In this document: positions 21,725 through 32,404 of the stretch, piece by piece
How positions within the stretch are numbered: the first letter of the stretch is position 1
How the letters are laid out: each line of letters begins with the position of its first letter
Source: Terana coerulea
Lineage: Eukaryota; Basidiomycota; Agaricomycetes; Polyporales; Phanerochaetaceae
Assembly (NCBI GenBank): GCA_024811115.1
Contig: JAKOGH010000691.1
Span: forward strand, 62,001-126,000
Direction of reading: 5' to 3'
Length of the DNA stretch: 64,000 nt
Notes under the pieces: model-generated
The model's database searches: none
What the model saw: the letters and a program-made list of their open reading frames with translations, nothing else
Told to the model about the DNA's origin: nothing
Made by a program: the position numbers and the translations under genes

Positions 21725-23394
21725 CTACAACTCCTGCTTCTTCAAAGGCGGAAGTCCATCATCCTGTGGGAGCCTCTCACTGACAGCTTTAACTCTGAGC
21801 TCAAGCGAATCGCCAATGTGGTCGAATAAACCTGATGAGACTTGAAAGTTTGGCACGGTGAATCGTGAGAAATGCTGCGCATCGGAGGTTGTCTGCGAAT
21901 AACGGGCACTGCTCAGTTGAAGGAGGTTGAGCAAGATTCGGTTCATGAGAATAGGGGCTATTGCGGTGATGGATATTGAGCTTCAAAAAGCGCACAGCTG
22001 TATATGAGATTGGCTAACCATAGACATAACCAACTGGCTTGCTATGTCGCCGCCCTGTTCACATAGTGGCTGCGTGTTAGCTGAGCATCTACACGGGGTG
22101 CATAATCATATCACGCACAAGTGATATTTTGGCAGGCATACGGGATATGATCATCTGAGTGACGTTGGATGCGAATAAGATGCTGGTTGAAAGGGCAAGG
22201 ATGTCATCAGACAAAGATCTACATGCATTCCATCAACTATCAGAGCTTCTTACAGGAAATTACAAGTGCCTACGAGATTGTCAGGCAAACGCTCAGCGGT
22301 AGTCGCTACACCACTCACCATCACGAAGGAGATAAAACGACACTGATGCCGGCAGCTCCATTCTTCTTGCCTCTTTCCAGTGTCCGAAAGTCTTGATCCA
22401 CGTTAGCACTACAACTAGCACTTCAGCAGATATCAGCGAGCCTCTTGTGAGCCACAGAACTATGTAGTGACGTGAGTGTAGAATAGTTGAGCCTGCCTCA
22501 TGCAGCTGGCACGTACGTCTAATATTCAGTATGAGTACACGCTGACGCAGAACATAAGGCTGTCTCACGTTTCATCGAGGTTGCGTGACACTATCTGGGC
22601 GCAACCATCTAGCTCGGGGGCGGCGTGGACATACACAACAGTGGACTGAAAAAGCCAAAACTAGGTGCGAGGTTAGTGTTCAAGCAGCCGTTTTGAGCTG
22701 AGACGGGCTCTCACTACATTTATGCCAACTGGCATCAATTGAAGCAAGACAATAACCGCAAAGATGACTTTGTGGTATTTCCATGACCTCCAAAGCGCAG
22801 TCGTCTGTAGGGCAGAGAACACTACAACCAAAATCAGTAAGTGTGGCCTGCATGATAAAGACTTTGGTGGCACTTGCACGCCACATGGACATATCCAACA
22901 CAGTTAAGCACTTCCAGAGTAATACCAGTAGGCTTACAACTGAAAGGCTGTATCAGCAAGCTGTTTCTCAGCGGGGAGAAGGTTAGTACCTCTAAACCAG
23001 CGGTAAGCTGAGCGGCAATTGTTCTGTGAGTGGACTACGATTTACCTTCTGGGATGCCTGCAACAGTTCAAGGATTATGGTTAAAACCATTACCCAGCGC
23101 GTACTAAGCAGAAGGACAGAGGTTGTATTGAGCCGCCTTTTCCACACAGCGGCAACCTCCTGCGCGAAAGTGAGAATATACTCGTAGATGGTCATCGCTA
23201 GCCAAGGACAGTCGCGGTGAGTGGCGAGAGCATTACAAGCATGGTAACATGATGCTTACTGGCAATCGCAAACATCACGGCATTTCCAGCTTCACTTGCG
23301 CAGGTCTGGCATGAGGGTATGTGGAGAATGTCACAAACGACGAGACATACATCGCCGAGACACGTCGTTCATAGACTGCGTTCAATTGCAGCAT
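21725..23394 (-). CDS. DUF6533 multi-pass membrane protein, copy 4
   Basis: The start is the ATG at 23394 (MLQLNAVYERR), 66 nt downstream of a TATTTAAA element. The signature exon reads TIYEYILTFAQEVAAVWKRR with STRWVMVLTII. Later exons give SCKPTGITLEVLN, FSALQTTALWRSWKYHK with a hydrophobic helix, VLWLTRGSLISAEVLVVVLTW, LLRDG with TCNFL (the others have TLYFV or TWYFL), FASNVTQM, and a last exon ILMNRILLNLLQLSS ending at 21725. It is the most diverged copy. One intron (22822-22877) must use a GC donor to keep the frame (GCG T / gcaagt ... ttgtag / TG TTC), whereas copies 1-3 have GT at that place. No frame break was found. The function is unknown. Confidence 0.8.
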
Positions 23395-25800
23395 ATTGTG
23401 AGCAAAAACAGCAGAGGAGAGATACAGATGACACGTACAGTCTACAGTGCTCCACACCGTTTAAATACCCATTTCATCGGCCCTCCCACCATCTCGTGAG
23501 AGCAAAGACACCCGGTATTCCTCGGAGCGCACGGCCATACGGTTGATATCAACGGCGAACTGGCGGTTTCAGTTCGACTTACACATATCTGGGCCACGCA
23601 TTGTTCTCTGAGATTCAACAATTCTTCATACGAAGAGTGAATGTGTGACGTAGGCGGAAGTGCTGCGCTGCTGTCGTAGCGTAAAGAGGAGAAGGTGGCC
23701 AAGACGCCACCAAACCCTGTTGTTCTCATGTCCCGAATCCAAATCCCGCCGGTAGAGCCACGGTGCCTTCACCATGCCAATAGTAGATTAGAGCACGTTA
23801 TAAAATACAACGGCGAAAACGTTACAGAGCATGGCGGTGACCCGGAGTTCGATGCGCACAGCTACAACTTGTTCCGCGCAGCTGCTGTCAGCATCAGTAA
23901 CAAGCTTGCATCTTTGACGAGCGCAGAGCTTTGTTGTAATCACTGAAGCCACATATTGTTGAACAGATTGATAGCTAGCACTTCTAGCATTACTCGCCTG
24001 CTTCGCTCGCACGGTTGAGGGAAAAGCTTGTCTCGGTGACCACTCGACCCCGCGCGGTGCGGCGCGGCACCACTCGACTCACTGCTGAATGTAGTCACAA
24101 CTACGTCGCACGGCCCTGTGATACGCCACCACTCTTAAAGTACAAGGTGCGCCACACAGCGTCTGTCGGGAAGTGTATGATTATCAGCAACGAGCATGGA
24201 GAGCAGGGAGAATTGGCATGATTGCGCGAAAAACTCACTTCTGCTAGCCAGCCCTGGTAGGGCTGTCGAGGAGAAGCTTGTCTTGGCAGAGATTTGAGTG
24301 CGAACAGGCACTGCGCGATTCGATGCCTCGCAAGCTGCGCCTACCGGCAGCATGTAACTGCCAGTGGCGTGTCCTTGAATTGATACATAAGGTGGGGCGG
24401 AGTTTGAAAAGCGAGGACTATGTCATGCTGTCAGGGGCAATTTTACTCTCTGTGTACACCCGTGGGCCAAGTCCAAAGTAAAGGGCGGGCTCACAGCTCG
24501 TTTTACAGCCACTCGCGCACACGGCGTGAGTCGAGACCACGGCGCCGACGTGAGGCGAGTACGTGGCTTAGCCGACATCGCTGCTGGCGCGTAAAGTCAT
24601 GTTTTCTGGACGGTCTTCCTCTATATGAGTTTTGTGTACTTTTCGTGAGCTGGAATGGACAGGGTGCCTCCGGGCGGTGGGACGTGTAGGCAACCTCAAA
24701 GCTAGTATACAAGAGGCGCACTGAATAACGTACGTCAGCGACCAAGTACGTTGCAAGTTGGCAGACATTAAGCAGACCAAGTTGTAGACTGGCATCTCAA
24801 TGGTCATGTTCAGCTCGTCCAGGTTCATGAGCTCAAGAGCCTATTGGTACATTGAGCGCTGGCGTATAGGTACATTGAAAGCACATAAATATAAGGAACA
24901 AAAAATCATGATGGACAAGACTCACGGAGTGCAGGCTGCAGAGATCTGTACGCCCGCAAACAGCGGCGAACATGTCTTTCGCTGTTGCGCGCCTATCCAA
25001 CTCCTACCATAAGGGTAAACCGCACTATAAAAGCTTGTAAGCAGCACACACGCCCGGCCCAGACTATGCAGTGTGGTGCCTACCTCAGGCCTCAGCAGTT
25101 GACCGTCTCAGTCAAAACCAAAAGAGTCAAGACGGTGAAGGCGCTCCGTCTTCGCTCAAAGCGCCACCCATGTGTGCACCACGTGGCTCTTGTGCCACCA
25201 GGCCAGGCCTACTCCCGTCTTTCTCCCTCTGACCAGCTCCCTGCTCGATGCTATGTACCAGTCTGCTACCCTCCTCAGTCTCGCTCAGAGGCGTGCCTGC
25301 TTTCACATTCGATCACCGCCTTCCTCGACAGTGCGACACTCTCACAATGCGGCACTACGCATAGCGACTTTCAAGAAACCGTCAATATTGTTATATACAC
25401 ATTGGAGAATGGGCTCGCATAGCACGGCTAAGCGTCAGGGGGTGGTGACATGGAGATTTTTCTTGGTGGATAAGGGCAGGCACGGCGAGTTCTCAGAGCC
25501 AGCCATCGTCGCAAGTGGCGAGCTGTACGACTTGTGAAGCGCAACTCTGTGAGGGACAAGGTGCGTGATACTGCTGTAAGGGACTCTTCGCAGAAGTCAC
25601 CATTTTTTGTAAGACTGGCTGCTACTGTAATGAACACAGGAAATAAACATATCGTTGAATCACTCCTTGCTCGCGGTTCATGCCACCATCGGCACTGAGG
25701 TCGCCGCCCCGCCTTCGTACCATACCCAGCTTCGCGCATGGTGTGTGACCTTCCACGCGTTAACATATCTCGCTATCTCTACGGCTTGTAGAAACGAAGG
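23395..25800. repeat. Segmental duplication, copy B (upstream of DUF6533 copy 4)
   Basis: Diverged partner of 13656-16110, in the same orientation and the same position relative to a DUF6533 gene. The similarity is patchy but collinear over about 2.4 kb, with many small indels. No protein-coding gene conserved between the copies was found. The block holds the double E-box at 25168. Confidence 0.75.
25168..25202 (+). promoter_or_regulatory. Double E-box motif, copy 6 (degenerate)
   Basis: CCATGTG at 25168-25174, a 5-nt spacer, CACGTG at 25180-25185, then GCCACCAGG at 25194-25202. It lies about 1.8 kb upstream of DUF6533 copy 4. Confidence 0.4.
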
Positions 25801-26063
25801 ATATACCTCGCCGGGCATGAAATTCGTGCAAGCATCTGCGTAAACAATGGCCAGCTAGATCTATCATGTCCTCCGCGTCCGGTCACAGAAGACATCAGCG
25901 AAAGATACACAGCTCGGTAGTAGTGGGCGTTGTCCCTGTGCGTAGCAGTTCTAACTTATGACCCAACGAAGAACGCGAATAGTGCCCGGTGACTTGGGGA
26001 GGTCGTATTAAGGAAGCCTGAGGATGGTAGACGTCTGCAACAAAGCGGTGTGAAGGGAGAAGC

Positions 26064-26093
26064 GCCCGCCGAATAAATTTATTCGTGACGGGC
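26064..26093. repeat. Palindrome at the SINE insertion site
   Basis: The 14-bp perfect palindrome GAATAAATTTATTC (26071-26084) is flanked by GCCCG (26064-26068 region) and CGGGC (26089-26093), giving a potential long hairpin. The 14-bp target duplication of the adjacent insertion begins inside its right arm. Confidence 0.6.
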
Positions 26094-26101
26094 GAACACT
26101 C

Positions 26102-26819
26102 TTTTTTTTTTTTTTTTACTCCAAATTGTATTTAAAGTGCAGGAACATGCCCTATGCTACACATGTGAGACCTAGGCGCGGGTGCGGCTTGGAAGAAACC
26201 AATCCAGTCAGTTTAAGAAAATGGTAGGCCTTTCACGGGCTCTCTCAGTCGCAGTAAGAGGTTGCCCCTTCCGTTCGTAAGTCGGCCCGAGTTTCCGGAC
26301 ATCTGGTCCTCGCAGGAGTCACCCTCGGTTTACAGAGCCTTCCCGGCAAGAAAGCGCGCAGCGCAATAAGTCCAGAAGTCATATATACCCATGACTAACG
26401 TCCCCAATTGGGTTATCAGGGAGAGGGTGGCCTGTCAATTACGTCGGCTTGTTATTACAACGATACCCCTTCTTATCAACCCCTATCTTTTCAGACCCTT
26501 TCGGGCTTCGAACTGTTCCAGCACTCTGTGGGAGTTCTGCCGGTTAACCCAAGTGCAGCCCAGTGCCTTAGAGTGAACAGCCCAAATTGGGAAGGTGACA
26601 CAAGCTTCTGTAGCCTTCTTTCGCACCTCCTTTACTAAGGAGGGCTTGTATCACGGGACGTGGATTAACAATGCTGCCACGTGTGGGTCGAGTTTCTATA
26701 ATTATCTTTCGCACCTCCTTTACTAAGGGAGGACTCGAACACCAGCCTTTAGGGCGGCTATGACCTCGCCCAAGGACACAGACCTAACGGCACAAAGACC
26801 GCTAGGCTACTGTGCCCCT
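26102..26819 (-). mobile_element. tRNA-headed SINE-like retroposon
   Basis: Read on the minus strand, the insertion starts GGGGCACAGTAGCC and ends in a tail of about 16 A (26102-26117 on the plus strand as T). It is bounded by exact 14-bp target duplications ACGGGCGAACACTC (26088-26101 and 26820-26833). The head carries an A-box-like TAGCCTAGCGG (26799-26809) and a B-box GTTCGAGTCC (26731-26740) at tRNA-like spacing, as in RNA polymerase III-driven SINEs. The body of about 600 bp has no reading frame of note. It contains two copies of a hairpin-forming segment (26617-26643 and 26705-26732). At 718 bp it is long for a SINE. It encodes no reverse transcriptase and would depend on a LINE. The tail and duplications are well preserved, so the insertion is recent. 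Confidence 0.82.
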
Positions 26820-26833
26820 ACGGGCGAACACTC

Positions 26834-27561
26834 GGAGCGCCACACATTCTTTCTTCCTGCCACCGTCCTCCCGCTATTTCTTGGTTTTGGTGCCTTTCAT
26901 GACAGACACTCAATGGATGAGAAATTCAGGCATTCGTCATTTGTCGCGCTGCAGCCAAGTTTCTATAGCCAATCAAGGGGTCGATACCATGTCGACCGCC
27001 GACTCTATTTCTTCGGAAATACTCCAGCATGCCAAGACTTCTGAAACGAGGCGTTCGTACAGGATCGTCTATGCGTAACAGTCGCGCGCTCTTTCTTCCC
27101 ACCTTTAGATTTTTCTTGTTGATCAAGGTCAGTCCCTCAATCAGTTCCAGGTGCTAGAGTCACTAAGCCTTCCGTTAGTGCCTCGCTTGAAACCTGCAAT
27201 GGGTGAAGGCGTGTGGAAAGGTAGGGACTTCTTCTCTTACTTCGAGTTTAGACTCGTTGAAATACAATTCCCCAGATTCCCCGCACTCCGTCCTCCGAAC
27301 TGAGGTCATGTGGCGTCTTCTCGGAGAAGCATTGCTTAATCTTCGAGGCCCTCGCGTTCAATTCCGCATGCTCCGTTTGAGTGATGTATGCTCCATTCGT
27401 ACCCCTTGCGTGGATCTGCGTGCAGAAACTGTCGCCTTGAGCCGACAAGGAGGCTAAATCCTCGGATTCACGTAACTTCTGACCCGTCGACGGTCACACC
27501 TGCGGTCGGTTCTAAACAGCCGCCGCCATGGGCCAAGCCTCAGCTCTGTCTACACCAGGGG
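26834..27561. other. Intergenic, upstream of the first AA9 gene
   Basis: No gene recognised. It includes the promoter region of the AA9 gene that starts at 27640. Confidence 0.45.
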
Positions 27562-27568
27562 TATAAAA
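27562..27568 (+). promoter_or_regulatory. TATA box of AA9-CBM1 gene A
   Basis: TATAAAA 72 nt upstream of the ATG at 27640. Confidence 0.6.
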
Positions 27569-27639
27569 ACTGGTGAAATACGTTGCGCACGCAAGGACTC
27601 GGTCGTGCAATACCAAGTTCCCCAAGGGTGTTTACTGCG

Positions 27640-29067
27640 ATGCATAGCGCTATTTCGCTGTCTTTGGTCGGCGCTGCTCTAGCCCTTTCTGCTTCGGCGC
27701 ATACTATCTTCCAGGTAAGTATCTCGGCGATCTGGGACAGGGAAGCCTGGGGTTGGCTAATTATAGTTTTCGGTTCTTCTAGGAACTCTACGTGAACGGA
27801 GTGGACCAAGGACACATCAACGGCATTCGTGTACCTGACTACGATGGCGTAAGTCCAAAGCACTACGTACCCTTGTCCACATGATGCTCAGTAGGCCTCT
27901 TATTCTGTGCTGTAGCCAATAACCGACGTGACCTCAAACGACGTCATTTGCAACGGCGGAATCAACCCCTTCCACCAGCCGATCTCGAAGTCAGTCATCA
28001 CAGTCCCGGCAGGTGCTACTGTAACCGCAGAATGGCACCACACGCTGAACGGCGCGGACCCGAGCGACTCTGCCGACCCCATTGACCCTAGTCACAAAGG
28101 TACGTCACTGCGGTACCTTTGAGCCTGTAACTAGGACTGACTAGCACACTTTTTTTAGGCCCGGTGATAGCGTACCTGTAAGCCAAGTATGCATTGGTGC
28201 GGGCGGCATGTACTCACGTAAAGGCAAGGGCCCAAATACCCGACGCAACTCAGACCACCGTAACGGGCTTGAAGTGGTTTAAGATATGGGAAGACGGCTT
28301 CAACCCAGCGGACCAATCGTGGGGTGTAGACCGTCTCGTTACAAATAAGGGGAAGGTCACTTTTACTATTCCTTCGTGCATCCCCGCTGGCAATTACTTG
28401 TTGAGGCATGAGCTTATTGGTAAGTTGTCCTTACCGCCGTAAATATGATACTAATTCTAAATGCCTTGTTTTAGCGTTGCATGGAGCGGGAAGCTATCCC
28501 GGAGCGCAGCTCTATGTACGGTCATATTTTCATTGTTCACTATATCAAAATTTACTCTGAGCACAACTGTAGATGGAATGTGCCCAGCTCAAGATTACCG
28601 GCGGCGGGAGTACTCAGCCTGCGACAGTCAGCTTCCCTGGAGCCTACCAAGGTGTGTTGATCGTTGCTCAGGAATGCCGCTCACACTGACATGTCTCATA
28701 GGCACCGACCCTGGTATCAAAATTAACATCTACCAGCACCTGAACAGCTACGCCATCCCCGGTCCATCGGTGTTCAGCTGCTCAGGGTCCGGCTCGTCTG
28801 GTGGTTCATCAACTGTCGCCAACGCGCCCCCGCCTGCGTCCTCCACTAGTAGCGCCCATCCTTCCACCTCGACGGCAGTCGCTCAGCCAAGTGGGGCGAC
28901 GGCGGCACATTACGCTCAATGTGGAGGCACTGGCTACACGGGCGCAACAGTTTGCGCCGCGCCGTTCACCTGCACCGTGTCGAGCCAATACGTGAGTCAA
29001 GTACCTCTGATCTCTCGTCTGACGGTCGCTGAATTTACGCTTGCTACAGTATAGCCAGTGTCTTTGA
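27640..29067 (+). CDS. AA9 lytic polysaccharide monooxygenase with CBM1, gene A
   Basis: A secreted copper enzyme that oxidatively cleaves cellulose or related glucans. Nine exons were traced: 27640-27714, 27783-27848, 27916-28099, 28159-28177, 28229-28419, 28475-28515, 28573-28651, 28702-28992 and 29050-29067. The signal peptide is residues 1-20 (ending SASA), and cleavage exposes His21 as the N-terminal copper ligand ([15 protein letters not shown]). The second histidine lies in AEWHHTL (residues 85-91), and the axial Tyr/Gln motif is GAQLYMECAQL. A Ser/Pro/Thr linker leads to a C-terminal CBM1 ([14 protein letters not shown] ... CTVSSQYYSQCL) that binds crystalline cellulose. All junctions keep the frame, and this is the only one of the three tandem copies without an apparent frame break. 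The last coding exon is only 18 nt. Confidence 0.92.
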
Positions 29068-30062
29068 TACTTGCCCAACTTTTGCAGTCGAGGGATCGGC
29101 CGCTCGGACTCGTTGAGCAGACGTTTACAGTAATGCACAATATGTGCACGAAGACCGACTCTATTGATTTCATTTTATGTGAGCTGACGCAAGAGAAACA
29201 GGGTCTCGTATCTTCTTTCGATTGTGAACTCGACATACCTTGCATTGCGACAAGCTTCTGTCTGCCTCGGTGGCGACCTGGATTTTGTCGAGCGTCAATG
29301 CCGCAGCCTTCGGGCAATCGCCGAACTCTTAACGAGCGCCGGGAGTCGTTCTACCAACTCTCCCTTGCTCCGTCATGCCGCCCTGCCCAATACCTGCTTG
29401 CTGCAGCAGCGTTACAATTGTTTCGTTCGACATAACATAGCGGTTAGGCTGATGACCTGACGCGGAGCCCATGTCTGTGCAGTGGGCTCGCTTTTGCTCA
29501 AATCGTCTCAGTCATAGTAAGGGGTCACAATACGGTGAGCCAAAACTGGCTGCAGATAGATTTTGGGGGCATCAACTTGAGGTAATGCTCAGTGCTTCTG
29601 AGTTACGCTTTTTCGTCTGACCATACTACCAGTAGGCACCCCACATCCCCGCATGCATAAACCCCGCACTTCGGCAGGGATGTGCCTTGACAGCGATAGG
29701 AAGCGACTTCAACGGTCCTCGACGGTGCCGACGGCCGATTTCATGCACCATATGACGCACAATACATTCCGAATTTAGCTGCTACTACGATGAGAGGCAC
29801 CGGGTCAGTCTATTTCGTACCGAAGCTTCGAGGCTCCGAGGACTAAGCGAGATGTACGGAGAAAGTGAGTACTTATCCAAAATAGGCTGGTCACCCGCAC
29901 TTGCTCTGACAAGTCGTAGCGTCACTTGTTTGCCGATGCGTACGAACGCTTGTGAAATAGAACGGTATATAAAGCCAGTATGTCAAGCACGTTGCTCTGC
30001 GCAGCCTTCTAGCGACTCAAGCTTCCTAGTATTTCTATATTCAAGCAAGCTTCTTCGCAACT
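29068..30062. other. Intergenic between AA9 genes A and B
   Basis: No gene recognised. The segment 29831-29870 (GAGGACTA-GCGA ... ACGGAGAAAGTGAG) recurs at 32201-32240 upstream of gene C, so genes B and C were duplicated with their promoters. TATATAAA at 29966-29973 serves gene B. Confidence 0.5.
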
Positions 30063-31430
30063 ATGCAACGCTTTTCTCTCCTACTCTCTTATCTTTGCTG
30101 CGCTCTCGCTTTCAGCATCCGCGCACACTATCTTCCAGGTTCGTGCTTTGGTATCTACCCGTCTGCGACATGCTGGCTTACATGCATCAACCGATAGGAA
30201 GTGTACGTCAACGGGGTTGACCAAGGACATCTCAACGGCATTCGGTTGCCAAGCTACGATGGTGTGCGTTCTTCCCCTCTTCATGCATGATACTGTCGTT
30301 ATGCTTATCAGTCTGCTACATTAGCCTGTCTCTGATGTCACGTCCAATGGCATTATCTGTAACGGCGTAGAGAACCCTTTCACGACGCCTATCTCTAAGA
30401 CCGTTATCACCGTTCCTGCGGGTGCCCAAGTGACTGCAGAGTGGCACCACACTCTCTCCGGTGCCGACCCGAGCGACTCGCAGGATCCCGTCGACCCAAG
30501 CCACAAAGGTGAGTGCTTCATGGAACTCCCGCCGGAGCTAGGGCTCAGCATCACCCTCCCACAGGACCTGTTATGTCATATCTGTAGGTTAAGCCTCCGT
30601 CGCGTACTGCATCCCACTGACACCGATAACAGTGCCCAGATACCTGACGCGACCCAAAGCGACGTCACCGGTCTGAAGTGGTTCAAGATCTGGGAAGACG
30701 GTCTCAACCCCTCCGATCAATCCTGGGGCGTCGACCGCATGATCGCAAGCAAGGGCAAGGTTACCTTCACCATCCCCTCTGCATTCCCGCTGGTCAATAT
30801 CTTCTGCGCCATGAGATGATCGCCCTCCACGGTGCTGAGTCCTATCCTGGCGCCCAGTTCTATGTGAGTATCAATCATAGCAGTAATGGCGTCGAGCTTC
30901 ACATAGTTTTCTTGCAGATGGAGTGCGCGCAGCTTCAGATCACCGGCGGAGGGAGTACACAACCTGCCACCGTCAGTTTCCCAGGAGCTTACAGTGGTAC
31001 GGACCCGGGCGTCAAGATTAACATCTACCAGCACCTTAACAACTACACCATCCCCGGACCGGCTGTCTTCAGTTGTGATGGAAGCGCGTCTGCGTCTGCG
31101 CCGAAACCTCCACCGAGCACCACCGTCATATCCTCCGCCTCGTCCAGCGCTGTCCACTCTTCGACATCTGTTGCGCTTCCACCACCCACGTCCAGTGCCG
31201 CTGGTGCGACCGCCGCGCACTATGCGCAATGTGGTGGCTCCGGGTACGCTACTGCTCACTTCTTGCGATCTTGACCTGTACTGACGTGGTAACTTCTCAG
31301 CTTCACCGGACCAACTACCTGCGCCGCGCCATTCACCTGTGTCGTGTCAAGCCAATACGTGAGTGAACTGTATAGTCTGTCCCATATAGTACCAGATCTA
31401 AGCCCTCAACAGTATAGCCAATGTCTCTAA
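30063..31430 (+). CDS. AA9 LPMO with CBM1, gene B, with two frame breaks
   Basis: Same enzyme type and layout as gene A: H-T-I-F-Q at the mature N-terminus, AEWHHTL, GAQFYMECAQL, a Ser/Pro linker and a CBM1 ending SSQYYSQCL. Exons inferred: 30063-30138, 30198-30263, 30325-30508, 30565-30583, 30633-30863, 30918-31243, 31301-31358 and 31413-31430. The intron that splits GAYQG in gene A is absent. Two single-base problems interrupt it. The signal peptide frame breaks at a run of four T (30072-30075), where three would align it with gene C. The frame breaks again near 30778-30782 (CCCTCTGCATTCC), where one base is missing compared with the IPSCIPAG block of genes A and C. Everything else is conserved, so these may be sequencing errors; if real, the gene is dead. 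Confidence 0.8.
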
Positions 31431-32404
31431 GGGTTAACCTTTGAAAACCCCACTGTCCTCGTTATGTATCACTCATTTCACTTAATACAGTTGTATGCGT
31501 TATCATTTTTCAGTGCATATCTAGTCATAAAACCTAGCTTTGTCATGTGCAGCACGATGTCTTTGCAATGTCAGTACCATGACGTAACAACGAACGCCAC
31601 TCAAATTCTCTTCTAACAAGAGACGGCGGTCGCCAGAGCCCAGACGTGGCCTATGAGCGCTGAGCGTCAAAGCCTCCGCCTTCCAAATACAGCCCTATGC
31701 AGCCGGCCATGCGATTGAGCGCTTGCTCAGACAACGCTTCTCACCCCGCCGTCATGAGGAATGCTTCGTCCACAGAGCTCTGGTATCCAAGATACCTGCA
31801 TGAAACCATAATCTATCTGGCCTTTACGAAGCAGCTGGCTTTCAACGTAACAACGCGATGTCTTGACATATATGGTCTCCAACAATTCACGGCGACTCGA
31901 GTGAGTCATCGCTAGGGCAGATGGAGGCATGAAAGTGCACATTTAGTCAGTGGTAAGTGAATATAGTGGTGTATAATATGTATTCTGACCAGTCCTCTTA
32001 GAATGTACTCATCATGAGCCCCCACACGCATTCCCCAACTTCGGTTCCGGGTAGTGGTACGAATGGGAAACAACGCCGATGGTTCTCGACATTGGGGCCG
32101 GCGGTCCGCTGCTTGAATAGCATAGCACTTAGCATATTCAATATCAACCACTGTGACGATAAGAGGACGCGGATCAGTTCGAGTCTACAAAGAAGCGTCA
32201 AAGTCCCGAGGACTAGGCGAAATTCACGGAGAAAGTGAGCCCTCGTCTCTGACCGTCTCGTCATACGTTCTTACCTTGACCAGTAACGGCGTACCTCATC
32301 TCCTGAAATCAAGATACCAATTGGATGCGGAATCGTATAAGAAGACGTCTTGGCTTGGAAGCTGCCCAGCGTAGCGTTCAAGTGCTCCACTCGTATCTGC
32401 AGCT
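31431..32404. other. Intergenic between AA9 genes B and C
   Basis: No gene recognised. The right half resembles the upstream region of gene B (32201-32240 against 29831-29870). A TATAA lies at 32336-32340, before the ATG at 32405. Confidence 0.5.
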
